From NCBI RefSeq assembly GCF_947242115.1, contig NC_074725.1:11914511-11978510 (forward strand): a DNA stretch of 64,000 nt, written 5' to 3'. This DNA is from Biomphalaria glabrata (lineage: Eukaryota > Mollusca > Gastropoda > Planorbidae). A model generated the notes under the pieces. That model saw only the letters and a program-made list of their open reading frames with translations. It ran no database searches and was not told the origin of the DNA. Both the position numbers and the translations under genes were made by a program. This document shows positions 42,301 to 51,060 of the stretch, in pieces. Each line of letters starts with the position of its first letter. Position 1 is the first letter of the stretch.

Positions 42301-43327
42301 GAGACCCAACATTGTGACCTGACTGTTGATGGACACTGTAACTTCTGTTGTGATTCTCTTGATTCTTGCAAAATCCAGAGAGACGGAATATTTGGGGATG
42401 TTATGTCCACAAGTGAGTCTCACATTGGGGGTGGGGGCTATTTATTAAGTTAAATTGACTCTTATTATTTATGAGAGAAACAGAAAAAGCAAAGAGAGGG
42501 AGAGAGACAGAGAAATACAGAGAGAGACAGAGAGACAAGAAGAGATACAGAGAGACAGACAGGGACAGAGAGACAGAGAGAGAGTGAGAGACAGGAAGAG
42601 ACAGAGGGAGAGAGAGACACAGAGAAAGAGAAAAAGAGAAAAAGAGGAAGAGAGCAATAGAGAGAGACAGACAGACAGAGAGACAAAGAGAGAGAGAGAG
42701 AGGGATATTTATCTGTGAAAGCAAAAAAATGATTTTCCACAATTTAATTCCTATCCGACATTTCGCACCCAAAACCCTTACACCAAAGTTGAACGAAATC
42801 GGGGTTAGATAAGGGACATAAAAAGTCTTACAACTCAATGTTCAGTCATTCAAAGTCATTCCCCTTTACAAAGAGAAACTTCAAAGCATCTTGTAAATGT
42901 TACATGCAGAAGGACTGGTTTTAATATCTCTAGATCAACAAATAATCGTTGCAGTACTTGTTAAGTGTGTCCTTTGTTGTTACAATAATTGTTTGTTAAT
43001 AGTTGACATGTTTCCGAAGCTCAAACCTCCCGAAGGACGACGGAGTATGGCAGCGGGCAGGGTATGAGCCCTGGACCATCGATACGAGCGAACGACAGTC
43101 CAGCGCGCATACCGCACGACCAGACAGCCATCCATCCATACCATTCGAGGGGAAATTATTCGATTCTATTTAATATTCTTAATCATTTTCATTGATCATT
43201 AATATTTTGCATTAAAGAAAATTGCTAAAATTAAATTAAAAAGAAAAGGCATTCACTGTACAAATTTTATTTGTTCATTCTTTCAGCGGCAGACGCGGCG
43301 ACATCAACGACAACAGCAGCGCCATAA
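37769..43327 (+). CDS. Gene 5: Ly6-like secreted 12-Cys protein with Thr/Ala tail, 124 aa
   Basis: Exons are 37769-37814, 39695-39786, 40554-40622, 42286-42412 and 43287-43327, phases 1, 0, 0, 1. The signal peptide is MNTTSLLVLGVAVFC plus GVSA. The mature part reads LDCPRCVHQADPASC, TDTRTCSNATAD, ICHLSITTSNGHHRVLYNC, QIAANCHLHETQHCDLTVDG and HCNFCCDSLDSCK. It keeps all 12 cysteines; SNAT is a possible N-glycosylation site. Its last exon is longer than in the paralogs and gives TADAATSTTTAAP, a Thr/Ala-rich tail that could carry O-glycans; this tail is not hydrophobic, so a GPI anchor is unlikely. AATAAA lies at 43471-43476. It is the closest relative of gene 4. Introns hold two SINE A copies, three LINE ends and a SINE B. 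The function is unknown. Confidence 0.88.
38548..38756 (+). mobile_element. tRNA-derived SINE, family A, worn copy
   Basis: Keeps CCGGGTTCGAATCCTGCTGA (B box) and AAGGTCTGAAAGGGGAAATT; the A-box head is degraded and part of the body is missing. It lies in intron 1 of gene 5. Confidence 0.8.
38978..39165 (-). mobile_element. 3' end of LINE family 1, 5'-truncated
   Basis: Reverse complement of the RT end and 3' UTR: CAGACGTTACTTCAAAAAAG, GAAGATGATTACGTCC, and AGCACTAGGGAAGAAGGA at the truncation. It lies in intron 1 of gene 5. Confidence 0.9.
39256..39311. repeat. (TA)n microsatellite
   Basis: About 27 TA dinucleotides, followed by a short GA run at 39322-39341. Confidence 0.95.
40049..40475 (-). 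mobile_element. 3' end of a CR1/L2/Rex1-like LINE (family 4)
   Basis: The minus strand codes TQLPYVEELFHDRCLSKTI, then KDNLHPLNHCC, RSERSGRLLSIRTKKERF and NSFIPLSVRVLQ. This is the classic end of CR1/L2-group proteins (HPL, SGR-R and F-NSF-P motifs). It ends GATCAATAAAAAATATCTTA with an ATCTT tail. It is degenerate and lies in intron 2 of gene 5. Confidence 0.7.
41375..41520 (-). mobile_element. LINE 3'-end-like repeat with AAT tail
   Basis: Same block as 33685-34030: CAAATTTCCCTACGGAGAAT and ATT repeats on the minus strand. It lies in intron 3 of gene 5. Confidence 0.55.
41550..41790 (+). mobile_element. tRNA-derived SINE, family A, 5'-truncated
   Basis: Begins at GGCTTCCGAACCGGG and runs through CCGGGTTCGAATCCTGATGA to AAGGTCTGAAAGGGAAACT. 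The A-box head is missing. Confidence 0.88.
42010..42251 (-). mobile_element. Fragment of LINE family 4
   Basis: The minus strand codes MPLGRLPLRLIQKALSMFYH, then KNKNKLHSILNAAGKIIGKN and TPFGLLFQTSIKKLKIF. This is the segment just upstream of the one at 40049-40475 in related LINEs. It is truncated on both sides and ends 34 bp before exon 4 of gene 5. Confidence 0.6.
42480..42705. repeat. GA-rich (GAGACA/GAGAGA) tract
   Basis: About 225 bp of purine-rich repeats at the start of intron 4 of gene 5. Long open frames on both strands here are repeat artefacts. Confidence 0.95.
43008..43133 (-). mobile_element. tRNA-derived SINE, family B
   Basis: Minus strand: GGCTGTCTGGTCGTGCGGT head, CAGGGCTCATACCCTGCCC B-box region and CCGTCGTCCTTCGGGAGGTT. 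It lies in intron 4 of gene 5. The 3' palindrome is lost. Confidence 0.75.
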
Positions 43328-44214
43328 AAACTAGAATCTGTTTCTTCTGCACACCAAAAAAAAATGTTTTCTTTTTCAAATTTATTTATTTTTACTAATG
43401 AAAATATTAAATCATTTCTGGTATAAAGAGCGTGTATAGTGTTTCAAAATTACTTTTCTGAAACAAAACTAATAAACCTCTTAATAGAAACGATGTGCTA
43501 TGAGACTATTAATTATGATATTTAAATAAATAAAATCGGAAAAAAAGGTGCCAAATATTAAAAGCTACTCTGGGAGCTGAGGCAATGATTGAAGTTAAAC
43601 ATAAACTAAAACCTGCAATAACATGTGCTGGGGTGATAATGTTGCTAATCCATGGCTCTAGTTTATCAAGGAAGACTCATGTGACGGTAAGATTGATTCT
43701 GTTGCAGACCCGCCACATTATTAGATAATTCCTCAAGAGACACACACAAAATTGTGCTTCCTTTTAAGAACTTTCGATCCTCAGCGTTCCAGAAAAGAAC
43801 TATTAGCTCAGGACTCAGGTTCACGATAATCATTCCTACACTACACCGTTTTCAGGTCAAATGATGAACGAAGTTACACATTATATGATCCATGTTTATA
43901 AAACAGAACTGAGATTGAAATAACTGACTCACAACACTCAGACTTTGATTGTTATCATTGAAAAAGTTGAAATAAAATATAATAGTATTTATTTATTATT
44001 ATTTTCCTGGTAAAACGATTCTCTATGCATGATCAGTACGCTCTTGGAGAATCATGCCAGCTAGACAGTGGTCTAGAGAAAACTTCAGTTCTGCCCCTGA
44101 AGTTTACAAGCTCAACTCAACCCGAAAAAAAAAAGCTTAATTATAGATTAATCTGGAATATTTGTGATGTTTGAAGAGGTAAGCCTATTAACTCTGATCA
44201 ATCATTCTTTAAAA

Positions 44215-44330
44215 GAAGTCACTGTCGTGGTGATGGTCCTGAGTTTAAACCCTAACTCTGCCACCCCCTACTGTCCCGGAGGAAGTTTAAGCTCGGATGT
44301 AATAGTCTTCCTTTTGAAGCTACGTCTCAC
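44215..44330 (+). mobile_element. SINE family B, degraded
   Basis: Keeps GGTCCTGAGTTTAAACCCTA (B box) and CTGTCCCGGAGGAAGTTTAA, then GGATGTAATAGTCTTC. The head is worn. Confidence 0.6.
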
Positions 44331-44334
44331 ACTT

Positions 44335-44440
44335 ATAATAATAATAATAATAATAATAATCTTTATTGTCCGTAATGAAATTTGCCTTACAATTTGTGCA
44401 CTTTATCAAACAAAACAACGGGCATGTGGTGTAAACAGAT
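44335..44440 (-). mobile_element. LINE 3'-end-like repeat with AAT tail
   Basis: AATAATAATCTTTATTGTCC and GTAATGAAATTTGCCTTACA, as at 33685 and 41375. It abuts the SINE B copy. Confidence 0.55.
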
Positions 44441-44459
44441 AATAGGTACGCAAATATAT

Positions 44460-44995
44460 TGTTGACACTGATGGTGCGCACCAGTACACCGTTCAACACG
44501 AGAAATAGACGACATAGTGATTTCAGAGGAAGGATTGTTTTAGATCCGGCTGAAGTGATCTGCAGGTTAGAGGAAGGACTGTTTTAGATCCGGCTGAAGT
44601 GATCTGCAGGTTAGAGGAAGGACTGTTTTAGATCCGGCTGAAGTGATCTGCAGGTTAGAGGAAGGACTGTTTTAGATCCGCCTGAAGTGATCTGCAGGTT
44701 AGAGGAAGGATTGTTTTAGATCCGGCTGAAGTGATCTGCTAGTTACGCGAGTCTGAGGTGTCTGGGACTAAAAGCCGTCCTTAGTGCTAACAGTGAACAA
44801 TGAACTGTTTTGAGGACCTGGAGCGACACTGGGAAGTGTGTCGATGGTCTGTACTAATGTTTAGATAGAAAAGGACTTTTAGAACTTAAGACAAGACTCC
44901 CTGTGACTTAACAGCTGTGTTTTTTATAACTGTAAATAAATACATCGCCTATTGTTACCTCCTTTCGTTGATTGCTTGCCTTAGATTCGCCACAG
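44460..44995 (+). mobile_element. LTR-like remnant related to the 57926-62721 element
   Basis: Starts TGTTGACACTGATGG and contains GACCTGGAGCGACACTGGGA plus AGTGTGTCG, which also occurs in the LTRs at 58554 and 62424. Contains a 44-bp tandem repeat. Its ends and target duplication are not resolved. It is an old fossil of a related family. Confidence 0.4.
44526..44745. repeat. Minisatellite, 44-bp unit, 5 copies
   Basis: The unit has GAGGAAGGACTGTTTTAGAT and CCGGCTGAAGTGATCTGCAG. Copies are nearly identical. Confidence 0.95.
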
Positions 44996-45396
44996 TATGC
45001 AGACATATTCATATAACACTGTATTTCTATTCTTAATATTGTTACTTAGTGTCATGTTTTAAAATGATCTTATATCTGGTCTGGATGAAATCCTTGACAG
45101 AATGTGTGACCTCGACCAAATGACCTTAAAGTCAATAGTACTGATAACAGAAATAGTTTATTTTGAAATATTTTTTTATAGGTCAACGACAATAGCGAAT
45201 TTATTTTATTTCCCTTTTACGAACTCAAGAAGATTAAATTGTCACGATTAACTTTGGCCTTCGGGAAAGTTTTGTTTTTCTTTCTACTTTTACTGTCGGC
45301 CTTGCACACGAGTTTCAATTGTTCTAGTTCTACGTCAGTTCAAGTGTTTTCAGACATTTGGAGAAGTCTTCGCTGTCAAAAAAAACAAATCTAGCC

Positions 45397-45704
45397 ATGA
45401 ACACCGCTAGCCTCTTTATTGTTTCTGTTGCAGTCATCTTATCTTACCATATCTTATATGATACAGACGTTACTTCAAAAAAGAAGATGATTACGTCCTA
45501 CACGTCATGCATTTAGTCATGCATATTAACCAATGACCTAAACTCCGCCAAGTCACTGGTTTTCTTGGCTAACTTAGGCAACACATTTCCATACTCTAAT
45601 AGCGCTAGGGAAGAAGGAGCTTTTGTACAAATTTGTCCTAGCATATGGAACGAGGAATGTGCCTTTATCTTTGTGTCTTTCTGAGTATTTTATTAAATCT
45701 GTGG
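45397..45704 (+). pseudogene. Gene 6: signal-peptide exon split by a LINE
   Basis: The exon 1 start ATGAACACCGCTAGCCTC (MNTASLFIVSVAVI) closely matches genes 4 and 5. At 45440 it is interrupted by a 5'-truncated minus-strand copy of LINE family 1. The last exon bases and a GT donor reappear at 45701, after a repeated ATCT (45436-45439 and 45697-45700). No later exons of the family were found downstream, and no TATA box stands at the usual distance. It is taken as a dead sixth member. Confidence 0.75.
45440..45696 (-). mobile_element. 3' end of LINE family 1 inside exon 1 of gene 6
   Basis: The minus strand codes LIKYSERHKDKGTFLVPYAR and ends with the 3' UTR hairpin and a TATGGTAAGATA tail. 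A 4-bp ATCT direct repeat flanks it. The 5' truncation lies in the RT C-terminus. Confidence 0.88.
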
Positions 45705-46023
45705 TATAATGTCGAAGTATTGCTAAATAGAATGTTCCGTGTTCTCTAAAGCAAGAATTAGTCATTCAGAGGACACTTGCTTTAAATAGTTTCTACTTTA
45801 TAAACTTTATAATAAGAGTTAGATCACTCTTCCTGTGGGACTTTCTACATTCATTTAAAAAACAAGCAAATTAGAAAAAAAATACTTAAAAAAGAAAAAA
45901 AAGAGAGAGAGGCTTATCTAAGGCTTAGAACTCCACATTTAGAACTATACCTCTAAAGAAAATGTAGAATAAATAAATAATCTTACCCTTACGAAGTATT
46001 ACGATAAGGTGTTGAAATATAAA

Positions 46024-46400
46024 TCTAATATATAAAGAAAAATGTAAGACATTCATAAATGTATGTCCCGCATAGAAATGTTCCTTAAAACATGGCAGAG
46101 ACCATAATGTATGTTTAATGTCCAGGGGGGGCACTAGAAATCTTAAAAAATACCGGTATCTGAATTTATCTCTTTTAAAGAACGAAAGTTTTAAACAAAT
46201 CGGGTAAACCCGTTTTCACAGTATTTTATATTTGATGCGTTAAACGGGTAAACCCATTTTCACACTACTTTTATTATCATGAAATAAAAAATGTTAAGGG
46301 AACTTTTGCCTTGTTTGACATATATCTAGATTTAAATCCAATCTGCTAAATCAGTATTACCCATACTAGGGTCCGCAGGCCTCGGTTCATATCCGGCTAG
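46024..46400 (+). mobile_element. Helitron-like non-autonomous element
   Basis: Begins A|TCTAATATATAAAG, carries ATGTATGTCCCGCATAGAAA and two AACGGGTAAACCC-type blocks, and ends GTCCGCAGGCCTCGG, ATATCCGG and CTAG followed by T. The A|TC start and CTAG|T end are the Helitron signature. Same family as 34074-34937. Confidence 0.65.
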
Positions 46401-46991
46401 TATTTTTATAAGACAAAACTTTGTTAAATCCTGGTTAACAATTTCAAGGTTTAAAAAACATTATTTGGGTGACATTGAAATAGCAAGACTTGTGGGGAAA
46501 AAACGATTTTTACATTGGCATAATTTATTATTTTAATTTAAGAAAAACAATTAATTATAATCAAAATATGAAAAACCGTCAATACAAAAATTATTTAGTA
46601 ATGAAGATAGCACAATTCAATAAATTGGAACTTATGATTTTTGAACCATTAGTATCAGCCAGTGGATCGCAATCTTCCATCTTCGAACTTTGTACTTATC
46701 GATTATTAATTTGGACTAAAAATGTTATAAACAAAACCAAAATAGTGTGTCGGAAGGGGGACAATTCATTAAATATCAGAAGAAAAGTAAAAATGTATTT
46801 CCCTCCCTTGTGATAATAACATTGTGCAATTTGTTTCAAAAGTAAGTATTCTTAATTAGGATTCGTTATTAGAAATAAAAGAGGTCAGTTCAAGCAAAAA
46901 CTAATCTATGCAGATAAGCATAAACTATGGATGTCTAGCAGTGCACATTTCCAGACGAGAATCATTGCATACAGAGAAAAACAGTACCGAA

Positions 46992-48060
46992 ACCATAGGA
47001 GTAGCCAGGATATTTTTTCGAAAAAAATGTATATATTGTTGTAAACCCCCCCCCCCCCCGACTGACCATTGTTTCCCACTTGAGAACTTTTTGAATTTTG
47101 TTTATGTTGGAGGCGAGACTGACCTGAGCGAGTGTGTTGATGTGTAAAGTAACTGGAGTTAGGATCGGGGGATTTTTCAACGGAGGATTGTTTTCCTTGA
47201 ATCGGTTTTTGTGAATAGTTGTATGTACATTTGATTAGGAGAACTGTGAAATTATTTCTATAACTTGGATTATTGACTGTTCGTAGTGGATTGTGCTTCT
47301 GCAACCAGAAGGATATCGGCGACCTGATAATCGGTGAGTTTACTTTCTTTAGACTACTCCAAAGTCGTACAATATATATATATATATATATGTATGGATG
47401 GATTTTCGTGTGTTTGTACACAATTAATCTACATTACATTCTGACCCTGCATTCTTTTGGAAGACATTTATTGTGCCTTTGAATAGGTTCTTCCTGTAGA
47501 CTCCTCGCCCTTGCCAGCAAGGGGTCTGGGGGAGCGCTGAGAGATCCTCCAGCGCGGGCGGAGCCACGCCGCCAATCACTATTTCTGGTATTGAAAGCCA
47601 ACTAAATGCATATTCTGAGGTACCTGTGCTATTAAAAAGTTTTATTTCAAAAATCTAATTTAAACCTCTTACTGACTTAAACCCTCCCACGCCGTTCGGC
47701 GCATTTGCTGGCAAGCTATTTCCACAAAAATTTATCACTGGCAATGTCTGAAGCCTCTTCCCACCTGCTCTGAGGACCTCCATGAAAGTGTGCCTCCAAG
47801 TTGTACTAGGATGTCATCGCAACTCTTATTATGCGTAATTCATTTTGTCGGAGAACATGTCCCGCAAACATCATGCGACGCTCTGTCACAACCTTACTAA
47901 GGGGTCAACTCCCACTTCGGCATAGGATTTCCTTGATTTAGACACGATCTCTATAACTGACTCCTAAAATCCATCTTAGCCATCTTTGTAGAGCCACATT
48001 TAGTGCTTTTCAATTTTGGCATTGCACTTTATTAAACGCCAGCCAAGCCACTGGTAGACA
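46992..48060 (-). mobile_element. Reversed copy of the CATGGGCGTAGCC-ended element
   Basis: On the minus strand: the family 3 LINE remnant (RC of 47700-48060, with CCGCAAACATCATGCG as FAGHVL-type coding), one 250-bp unit with AATGCATATTCTGAGGTACC, then AATGTCTTCCAAAAGAATGC, a microsatellite, a poly-C run and CCTGGCTACTCCTATGG. The left-hand repeats of the 16591 copy are absent. A LINE family 1 end adjoins at 48085. Confidence 0.6.
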
Positions 48061-48084
48061 TTTGTAACTTCTCTTGACTTCTCT

Positions 48085-48437
48085 TGACGTCCTAGCGTCA
48101 TGCATTTAGTCATACATATTAACCAATGAACTAAATTCTGCTAGTCACTGGTTTTCCTGGCTAGCTCGGGCAACCCATTTCATGCTCTAATAGCACTAGG
48201 GAAGGAGGAGTATTTGTACAAATTTGTCCTGGCATATGGAGCGAGAGATGTGCCTTTATCTTTGTGTCATTCTGAGTATTTTTATTAAATTTTGTTTTTG
48301 TATTTGAAGATTATGGTTCAGTGTTTTATGTATGATTGCTACTTTACTTTTGAGCCTTCTGTCCTGAAGGCTTTCTAATTTTAGTGATTTTACTAAAGGT
48401 GTTACTCTAGTCAAATGTGAATATTCGTTTGTATTGA
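48085..48437 (-). mobile_element. 3' end of LINE family 1, 5'-truncated
   Basis: The minus strand codes NEYSHLTRVTPLVKSLKLES, LQDRRLKSKVAIIHKTLNHN and the RT end. It is the longest of the short copies. The hairpin end is cut. Confidence 0.9.
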
Positions 48438-48784
48438 AAAATTCTGATAATACTGGCAATTACAATGAACTATTCTCCTTGTAAGACGAGCGCAGATAAA
48501 TAAAGTTTAAAAAAAAAAGAGGTGAGCTGGCAGGTACTGAAGCGTGAGAGACATTTGTGGCAGACGACTTGAACGTGGTAGGTCAGTAAGATCATTCTCG
48601 TGTAGATAGACCTATTTAACTCTCAAAACGTCAATAGAGCTATAGTAGTAGAACTCTGTTTCAACCCCGAAGCTTATGGTGCTTATAGTTATACGAAGTG
48701 TAGTTGTATCAACTAGTTTGGATCAGACATGTAATTAAGTTTGTAATAGATCTAGACTCTAGACCAACAACAATAAATCTGTGC

Positions 48785-49205
48785 TATTAGAAATATTTTT
48801 ACCAATTGTTTTTGGTTAGCGTTAATTAAAAAAGAACGACCTGAATTCGAACTCGCGGCTCAAGCCTCTTCAAGCCAACATACTAACCACTCTGCTAGTG
48901 AGGCGCCTATGAAAATAGAAGATTGCAAAGTTATCTATTGTTTGTATAAAGTTACATTGAAGCGACGACCTGTAAAGGGAACTAATTCAGCTTAAACCAT
49001 CGCTTCAGCAAAGTAAAACATTTTCTCTTGTTCGATACCAAACAAAATAATTAATTACCAATAGTTAATTAACTAATTTATTACTATTTAAAATTCATTC
49101 TTTTTTTGACAGGTAAAAGAAATAAGTTTGCAAAATTTTAGGTTAATCCGAGAATGGGTGTGGGAGAAATAACGCACACAGTATTTTCACCAGACAAACA
49201 GATTG
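48785..49205 (-). repeat. GCTTATATCAACTC-family repeat with tRNA-like end
   Basis: The minus strand shows TCTCCCACACCCATTCTCGG, TTAATTAACTATTGGTAATT and TTTAAGCTGAATTAGTTCCC, then a tRNA-like module, AGCAGAGTGGTTAGTATG with CGAGTTCGAATTC. The module is at the 3' end, as in the 16529-19310 copy. Confidence 0.65.
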
Positions 49206-49391
49206 TGTGACAATAAATTAACGCGAGACTGGATAGAGAATTCTGGGTATTAATGAGAATATGGATTGTGTTTACAGAACTATAAAATCATTGGCTAGTT
49301 TAACCTTTATTCTCGTATCATTGGCTAGTGATATTAGTTTTGGTTAAGGATGGATCATAGACTATATATTGAAAAATAGACACTCTTGGCT

Positions 49392-49395
<4 letters not shown>

Positions 49396-49442
<47 letters not shown>
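49396..49442. repeat. (GA)n microsatellite
   Basis: About 23 GA dinucleotides. Confidence 0.95.
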
Positions 49443-49446
<4 letters not shown>

Positions 49447-49939
49447 GTGAATGGTCTTGAATTAAAACAGAATTCAGTGATCTTTCAATGAGTGCTTCTC
49501 ATCTTTGCTTCTACCAACACTTTTCAAATAGACCAGTCACCTCTTGCTTTGCTTGCGTTCACACCTGTGGCGTAGCTTCTGATTGTAAAAACACTTATAC
49601 TTTGCCTCATCGAGAAAAACTCACTAAATCTACAGTATTGAACATCAGATAGAACAAAATGCAATACGCTTTAAAGCATCTTTTGAGTTCCTTGAGAAAT
49701 AAAACAACTACAAGCTGCGGTTGTTGCATTTTGAATCCAACTCCCAAGTAGAGAAGACCTAAATAGTCTAGTGGCGTCCGTCAGAGTGACCTCATGTTTT
49801 AACATCAAAAAGTTAAAAGCTTATTGAAATTGGTACTCAAACTAGATGCAACCATCACTGGTTTTTTTTTAACGCTGATCCTTTTGCGGAAGTGATTGCA
49901 GGCAATCAATTTTTAAATGAATTTTTTTTTTCTGGAGGA

Positions 49940-50412
49940 AGAGGATAGTGGTTATTGGTAGTCTGGTAGTCTGTACTTCATTGAATAATGGTTATTGGTA
50001 GTCTGGTAGTCTGTACTTCATTGAATAGTGGTTATTGGTAGTCTGGTAGTCTGTACTTCATTGAATAGTGGTTATTGGTAGTCTGGTAGTCTGTACTTCA
50101 TTGAATAGTGGTTATTGGTAGTCTGGTAGTCTGTACTTCATTGAATAGTGGTTATTGGTAGTCTGGTAGTCTGTACTTCATGGAATAGTGGTTATTGGTA
50201 GTCTGGTAGTCTATACTTCATTGAATAGTGGTTATTGATAGTCTGTACTTTATAGAATAGTGGTTATTGGTAGTGTGTACTTTATGGAATAGTGGTTATT
50301 GATAGTCTGTACTTCAAAGAATAGTGGTTACTGATAGTCTGTAATTCATAGAATAGTGGTTATTGATAGTCTGTACTTCATAGGATAGTAGTTATTGACA
50401 GTCTGTAATTCA
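49940..50412. repeat. Minisatellite, 40-bp unit changing to a 30-bp unit
   Basis: Seven near-identical 40-bp copies (GAATAGTGGTTATTGGTAGT, CTGGTAGTCTGTACTTCATT) are followed by about five diverged copies that lack the inner GTCTGGTA duplication and are about 30 bp long. Confidence 0.95.
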
Positions 50413-50794
50413 TTCGATTATTGAGTCTTGAAAGTTTCTGAAATCCACAATTGAGCCTAAAGGTACGCTTAGCTAATTATACTAGCAATAACTACTATGC
50501 CCGCATTCATGATATATCCATATCTGATCTGAAATACAAAAATCACTATTGAACTCTCTCTGACTCTCCCCCCCCCCCCAATGTTGGTTGTGTTAGAAAA
50601 AGTATCAAGACGTGCCATTTAAACTGGTTTGCTTATCAATGAAGTTTGTGAAGAAAAAAAGAAAACCTCAAATTTGTTTTCTTGTTTGTTCTTTATTTAC
50701 ATTTGAGTTTTTTCTTTAAAGGTTTTTACGAGTATTTGCATACAGATAACTTATGCCCTAAATGTACAAGCAATTGAATAAAAACATACATCTT

Positions 50795-51060
50795 TAAAGC
50801 TGTAGTCATAGACAATGGCTAGATCTTTCTACAAAGCTAGTACATATAATGTTCCATTCATAGACAATGGCTGTAGCTTGATAAAAAAAAACTACTCAGA
50901 ATAATGCTACATGCATTAACAATGGCTATAGCTTAGTAAAATAAACTACTCAAAATAATGTTCCAGTCATAGACAATGGCTACAGCTTACTACAAAGCTA
51001 CTCAGAATAATTCTCCAGTCATAGACAATGGCTACAGCTTACTACAATGCTACTGTCTAG
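50795..51060. repeat. Diverged tandem repeat, about 60 bp, 5 copies
   Basis: Repeats of CATAGACAATGGCTACAGCT, TACTACAAAGCTACTCAGAA and TAATGTTCCAGT, with indels. Confidence 0.8.

Noticed and set aside
42268-42453. 61-residue open frame at 42268-42453 taken as a separate gene
   Set aside because: It is exon 4 of gene 5 read through both splice sites.
42401-42838. 145-residue Ser/Leu-rich and Arg/Glu-rich frames
   Set aside because: Produced by the GA-rich tract in intron 4 of gene 5, with both strands open.
7488-43327. Three-finger proteins as venom-type toxins
   Set aside because: The fold family is shared, but spacing is CD59/Ly6-like with an extra finger-3 pair, and nothing in the sequence shows toxicity. 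Ordinary secreted host proteins are the simpler reading.
46490-46813. 107-residue open frame
   Set aside because: Asn/Lys/Ile-rich reading of AT-rich DNA without domain, splice context or similarity to the family.
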